Shown one piece after another: positions 60,556-64,000 of a DNA stretch of 64,000 bases. Source of the stretch: Pichia kudriavzevii (Eukaryota; Ascomycota; Pichiomycetes; Pichiales; Pichiaceae); contig NC_042508.1 in assembly GCF_003054445.1 (NCBI RefSeq), positions 1,550,001 to 1,614,000 on the forward strand, in the 5' to 3' direction. How positions within the stretch are numbered: position 1 is the stretch's first letter; each line of letters opens with the position of its first letter. The notes under the pieces are model-generated. The model worked only from the letters and a program-made list of their open reading frames with translations. It did not search any database and had not been told where the DNA came from. Position numbers and translations under genes: made by a program.

Positions 60556-61758
60556 ATGTCGTTTGCCAACAGGATGTTCCGTATGTCACGGGATTTTTCT
60601 GCAAACAGTGGAATGAAATTTGCGTCCAATTCATATGGGAAGTTATCTTTCAATTTCAATACGTTCAAGCAACAGTTTAGAACATTTCATCGTCAAGCAA
60701 AAAGACCACACTTGAAGAACACTTCTAGATGGAACGTATACGACGAGCTTAAGCTATATTCTTATACTTCTCATTTGGCTTTCTTTATGCTTCTACCTCC
60801 AATTCTCCAGATGTATACAACCAAAGTTGAGGTTACCCGTGACGATACAATGACTGAATCTTCATTTAATTCTGTGAGCTCCAGTAATGGAATGATGATT
60901 AAAAACATAAACTTTTTGGACTTTTTAAGTTCTAGAGGCTCTGATATGATGGAACTCTATGAGAAAAACCTACCGAAACCTGCCGAGACTGTTTTTGCGG
61001 AAGATTTTGTTCCTCAGCATTTCACGTCTAACGTTGATTTGGAAAGCGACAACAGAACCCGGAGAGCAGAACCACCTCAATCCCAAACAAAGGATGAGTT
61101 CGATTTTTATCTTCAGCAATTAGATGCTGCGTTTAATAGTGTCAAGGCGAACTCCTTGTCGAGCGTACAATATTTCGACAAAATCCAAACTATAACAGAC
61201 AGACTTATAGGACTTACTAAAAATGACAACTACAAGAAAGATCGTGCGAACAACACCTTTATGAAAATATTTGACCAACTGCATCAACTACGACTTCACC
61301 AATACGAGATGAAGTTATTTAGGCGATTATTAACTTCTGATCAACATACTGAGGTTAAGTTGGTAAATATTCGTCAGAAAATCATTTCGAATTACGAATA
61401 TGCCAAGTATAAACAAAATCACAACAATAAGGTTAAATCTAAAGCTAAAAACATCCCAACCCATAAATTAATGTTATCCTCATCTTGGTTGAAAGAGTAT
61501 GTTAATAATTTTGAAAGATTTGCACAGCTGCTTCAACTACTAGCCACTACAAAGCAAAATTCCAAAACATTTTCCCAATTGTACTATGTAGGCCTTAAGA
61601 GTAATGATGTGTTTTATAAAATGCAAAACACTGAAATACGTTACAGCTTGCTGAGTGTTTTACGTGGACTCGGTCAAACAAAAGAGGCATATGTACTAGA
61701 TAAGAAGATAAGGAAAATGATGGATACCTTTACAGTGGGCAAAAACATTCGTTCATGA
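60556..61758 (+). CDS. Putative mitochondrial protein, unrecognised
   Basis: A 400-aa protein with a presequence-like start (MSFANRMFRMSRDFSANSGMKFASNSYG), rich in Arg, Phe and Ser with no acidic residue in the first 12 positions, and a hydrophobic segment at about 72-88 (SHLAFFMLLPPILQMY). The C-terminal two thirds are helical and basic, with Leu-rich stretches (FMKIFDQLHQLRLHQYEMKLF; YVNNFERFAQLLQLLATT; LLSVLRGLGQTKEAYVLDKKI) that could be PPR- or TPR-like repeats. I cannot name a family. Fast-evolving mitochondrial expression factors in yeasts often look like this. Confidence 0.75.
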   Translation: MSFANRMFRMSRDFSANSGMKFASNSYGKLSFNFNTFKQQFRTFHRQAKRPHLKNTSRWNVYDELKLYSYTSHLAFFMLLPPILQMYTTKVEVTRDDTMTESSFNSVSSSNGMMIKNINFLDFLSSRGSDMMELYEKNLPKPAETVFAEDFVPQHFTSNVDLESDNRTRRAEPPQSQTKDEFDFYLQQLDAAFNSVKANSLSSVQYFDKIQTITDRLIGLTKNDNYKKDRANNTFMKIFDQLHQLRLHQYEMKLFRRLLTSDQHTEVKLVNIRQKIISNYEYAKYKQNHNNKVKSKAKNIPTHKLMLSSSWLKEYVNNFERFAQLLQLLATTKQNSKTFSQLYYVGLKSNDVFYKMQNTEIRYSLLSVLRGLGQTKEAYVLDKKIRKMMDTFTVGKNIRS

Positions 61759-62155
61759 GTTTTATTATTAACTGCGTCAATCTTTGCTATATATGAAAAT
61801 GGAAAGCTCTTATACTAGAAACAGCAAGCGGAGGCCTTACTCTGCAACCACATTTATTCAATTCATTCTATAAGTTAACCCCTTAATCTCATTCGCCCCC
61901 TATTATTTATACTTTTATATAATCTATACTACAAGACAACTTTCAGGTAATTATTAAGTGTGCCTCTTAGTTAACAAGGAAGTGTTGGCAGACCTATAGA
62001 AGTATTATTCTCGACTTGAAGCCACCATGAGGAAAATAAATTTTTCACAATGTACAAGATCTGAAATTTTGAAAAAAAAAAAAAGAAAGATTGATAAATG
62101 AATTGTTTTTTACTTTGTCATAATTTTTACCTGGGTTATACTACACAATTAAGAT
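61759..62155. promoter_or_regulatory. Upstream of TRM112
   Basis: 397 bp. An RRPE-like GAAATTTTGAAAAA with an A-run lies near 62062-62084, 70-95 bp before TRM112, as in ribosome-biogenesis gene promoters. No PAC box is seen. Confidence 0.4.
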
Positions 62156-62536
62156 ATGAAGTTCTTGACAACAAATTTTGTGAGATGTGCAGTTAAGAGT
62201 TGTGACGGTACCGAAGGCTCTTTTCCTCTAAGATATAGGGAATGTCAACTTCAGTTAGAAGAACAAGATTTTGATCCAGAATTCGTAATATCGATGCTTG
62301 AAAGATTGAACTGGTCAGCATTAGTGAAGGTTGCTAATGATTTAGGAAATACATCATTACCTCCACAAAAGCCAGAACACATTGAAGAAAACGAGATATT
62401 GTTGAAAGACTTACATTCTTTACTACTTGAAACGAATATTACTGAGGGTCAAATGGTCTGCAATAACTGTAAACACATATACTACATTAAGAATGGCATC
62501 GCATCTTTTCTACTTCCTCCACATTTGGCCAAGTAG
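62156..62536 (+). CDS. TRM112: Trm112 methyltransferase activator
   Basis: Small zinc protein that activates several methyltransferases: Trm9 and Trm11 (tRNA), Bud23 (18S rRNA) and Mtq2 (eRF1). The 126 residues fit the family (135 in yeast). Zinc ligands are visible as C11 and C16 (FVRCAVKSC) and VCNNC near residue 100. The central part (FDPEFVISMLERLNWSALVKVANDLGN) and the C-terminus HIYYIKNGIASFLLPPHL match Trm112 closely. The start MKFLTTNF is canonical. Confidence 0.97.
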   Translation: MKFLTTNFVRCAVKSCDGTEGSFPLRYRECQLQLEEQDFDPEFVISMLERLNWSALVKVANDLGNTSLPPQKPEHIEENEILLKDLHSLLLETNITEGQMVCNNCKHIYYIKNGIASFLLPPHLAK

Positions 62537-62956
62537 TTCCCCATGGAATATATAGATGTCTGTATAGCTAATCTGTCCAATAACTTTCTGCTTGTACTAG
62601 GCTCTGTTCTGTGAAGTTTCTTTTTTCTTGGTTTTTCCTGCGATTCATGTTTTTTTTTTCTTCAAGAGTGAGGAGACAGCAACACTTGTAAGCCTCGGAA
62701 GGAAATGATTCCCTTCAGGAACAGGGGTATTAGGAGTCAATTTCTGTTTGGTAACGGATAATACGCAGCCAATTAAATATCCAGACCACATATCACCCAA
62801 CGTTACTCCATCATAGCTGCCTCACTAATTATAATAATACATACATACTTGATAGAAAGATAGCTAAACGTACAGGTGTCAACAATAATCAAGATCTCAG
62901 GTGCAATTCGGTGAAAAATATTCAAGGAAAGCTACTTACAATTATACCAGCATCAA
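62537..62956. promoter_or_regulatory. TRM112 3' flank and promoter of the Asn-rich gene
   Basis: 420 bp, with T-runs near 62649-62660. I see no distinct regulatory site. Confidence 0.35.
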
Positions 62957-64000
62957 ATGCCAACTCCACAGAGGTATCAGAATTCTCCATTATCAACCCA
63001 GCAAACTGGGTTTTACGATGCATCTTCGCACTTAACTGACGTGTCGTCTTTCCCCACACCAACATCCCCAGGGTCGCCATACAATAGAGGAACTCAGAAA
63101 GGTCGAAACAATGATAGTCCGTTGTTTTTGGAGAACTTGAGTGATACGAAAGAGATATCTTTTGATCAACCACAGTCAAGCTTTAAACATAAATCACGAT
63201 CAAGATCAAACTCCAGAAAACTATCATTTGGAAGACTATTCCTTTTTGGTTCTGATAACAATAACAATAACAATAGTAACAGTAATAACACCACTGGTAA
63301 TAATAACAATAACATTAGCAACAACAATAACAACAACAATAACAATGGTAACAACAATAATATTAATAGTATTTTTAACGACTTACCGAATACTCAGTCG
63401 GAATCAATAAATACAGATCTGTCAGCAACATCATTAAGAACTCCGAAAATTGAAGAAGATGACCCTTTTATAGTTCAAACTCCGCCAGCTACGAATGACT
63501 TTCCAAATTGTGATACTCCATCAACAACCGTTAACAACTCGGCACATGATGATTATTTCACCCATGGTTTGCACAGTAACACAAAGGAAAGGGAACCCCA
63601 AACCCAAAATCATGATGATAACCATGATGATGTAATTAGACCTAGACGTTTAACTAAAATTAGAAACTTGTTTAAATTCTCAGGTCATGAAGATTCAGCC
63701 GTTTCAGATGATCCCCCAGCTACTGGTGAAAATGGTAGTAACTCTAATCATCAAGATTCCTTAAACCATAATTCTAAAGATAAAGATTTGGATTATGAAC
63801 ACGAAGAGCAATCCATATCCTTGATGCAAAAATTTAGAAGAAAGAGAACACCCTCAAGTCCGGTTCTTAAGTCGGAGAAAAATGAGCCTAAAACTATGGA
63901 TAATGTTGTGGAAATAGATCTAGCAGAGCAGAATTTGGACCTGGATAAGGACAATGATGATCCAACTGAAAAGAAAGACGTGGAATTAAACGACGAGTCA
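62957..64000 (+). CDS. Asn-rich, Ser-rich protein, N-terminal part (cut by window end)
   Basis: From ATG 62957 the frame stays open for 348 codons to the window edge. It starts MPTPQRYQNSPLSTQQ, then has a basic RS-like patch (KHKSRSRSNSRKLSFGRLFLFG), an Asn-rich tract at about residues 98-140, a second basic patch (RPRRLTKIRNLFKFSG) and a third (LMQKFRRKRTPSSPV). The rest is acidic and disordered-looking. Regulatory N-termini of yeast signalling proteins, including kinases, often look so, but no domain is visible yet, and I do not assign a function. Confidence 0.8.
   Translation, partial: MPTPQRYQNSPLSTQQTGFYDASSHLTDVSSFPTPTSPGSPYNRGTQKGRNNDSPLFLENLSDTKEISFDQPQSSFKHKSRSRSNSRKLSFGRLFLFGSDNNNNNNSNSNNTTGNNNNNISNNNNNNNNNGNNNNINSIFNDLPNTQSESINTDLSATSLRTPKIEEDDPFIVQTPPATNDFPNCDTPSTTVNNSAHDDYFTHGLHSNTKEREPQTQNHDDNHDDVIRPRRLTKIRNLFKFSGHEDSAVSDDPPATGENGSNSNHQDSLNHNSKDKDLDYEHEEQSISLMQKFRRKRTPSSPVLKSEKNEPKTMDNVVEIDLAEQNLDLDKDNDDPTEKKDVELNDES

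Overview
This 64 kb window is nuclear DNA of a budding yeast (Saccharomycotina). It holds 32 protein-coding genes, two of them cut by the window edges, and one tRNA-Thr. Genes are densely packed on both strands, mostly intron-free, with short AT-rich intergenic gaps. Three introns can be placed (MCM10, UBC13, RPL27); each preserves the reading frame and has a branch-site-like motif. A peroxisomal-type Lon protease, a membrane-anchored SREBP-like bHLH factor, heme-regulatory CP motifs in HEM1 and Tbf1/Cbf1-like sites beside a Rap1 site at RPL27 all point to a lineage outside the Saccharomyces genome-duplication clade. Pichiaceae (Pichia/Issatchenkia-like) is my guess. CTG falls on hydrophobic receiver-domain positions in SLN1, which fits leucine rather than serine, but this is thin evidence.

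Layout: 1-578 3' end of SLN1; 754-2708 MCM10 (spliced); 2935-8715 MLP1; 8798-9994 a diacylglycerol/sphingoid kinase-like protein; 10820-12550 HEM1; 12831-13984 a DDR48-like SYG-repeat gene with a disrupted frame; 14378-16072 a second SYG-repeat protein with a TPR-like head; 16073-18438 an unusually gene-poor AT-rich stretch ending at tRNA-Thr(AGT); 18735-20840 a FRE metalloreductase; 21681-23264 RAD52; 23578-25641 NDC1; 25692-27557 NHX1; 27804-28373 GUK1; 28604-29554 a BAR protein; 29856-32744 a divergent USP-type deubiquitinase; 32820-35978 a Zn2Cys6 factor (Aro80-like); 36814-37257 UBC4; 37864-40506 the SREBP-like factor; 40850-42217 SGF73; 42344-42589 a small membrane protein; 42828-43364 UBC13; 43478-46441 peroxisomal Lon; 46775-48586 malic enzyme; 49450-50166 TPT1; 50228-52621 CLA4; 53364-54291 an unrecognised gene split at an A8 run; 55001-58420 PKH/PDK1 kinase; 58824-59653 RPL27; 59858-60343 a CXXC zinc protein; 60556-61758 a mitochondrial-looking orphan; 62156-62536 TRM112; 62957-64000 the start of an Asn-rich protein.

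This is a normal chromosomal arm, not an operon or island; the genes do not form one pathway. Small themes recur: nuclear pore (MLP1, NDC1), genome maintenance (MCM10, RAD52), ubiquitin (UBC4, UBC13, a USP, SGF73), signalling (SLN1, CLA4, PKH) and stress. I see no transposon, CRISPR-like array or clearly foreign block. The oddest parts are the adjacent pair of SYG-repeat low-complexity genes, the 2.3 kb gene-poor region beside them with a promoter-like small ORF, and the frame-broken gene at 53364-54291.
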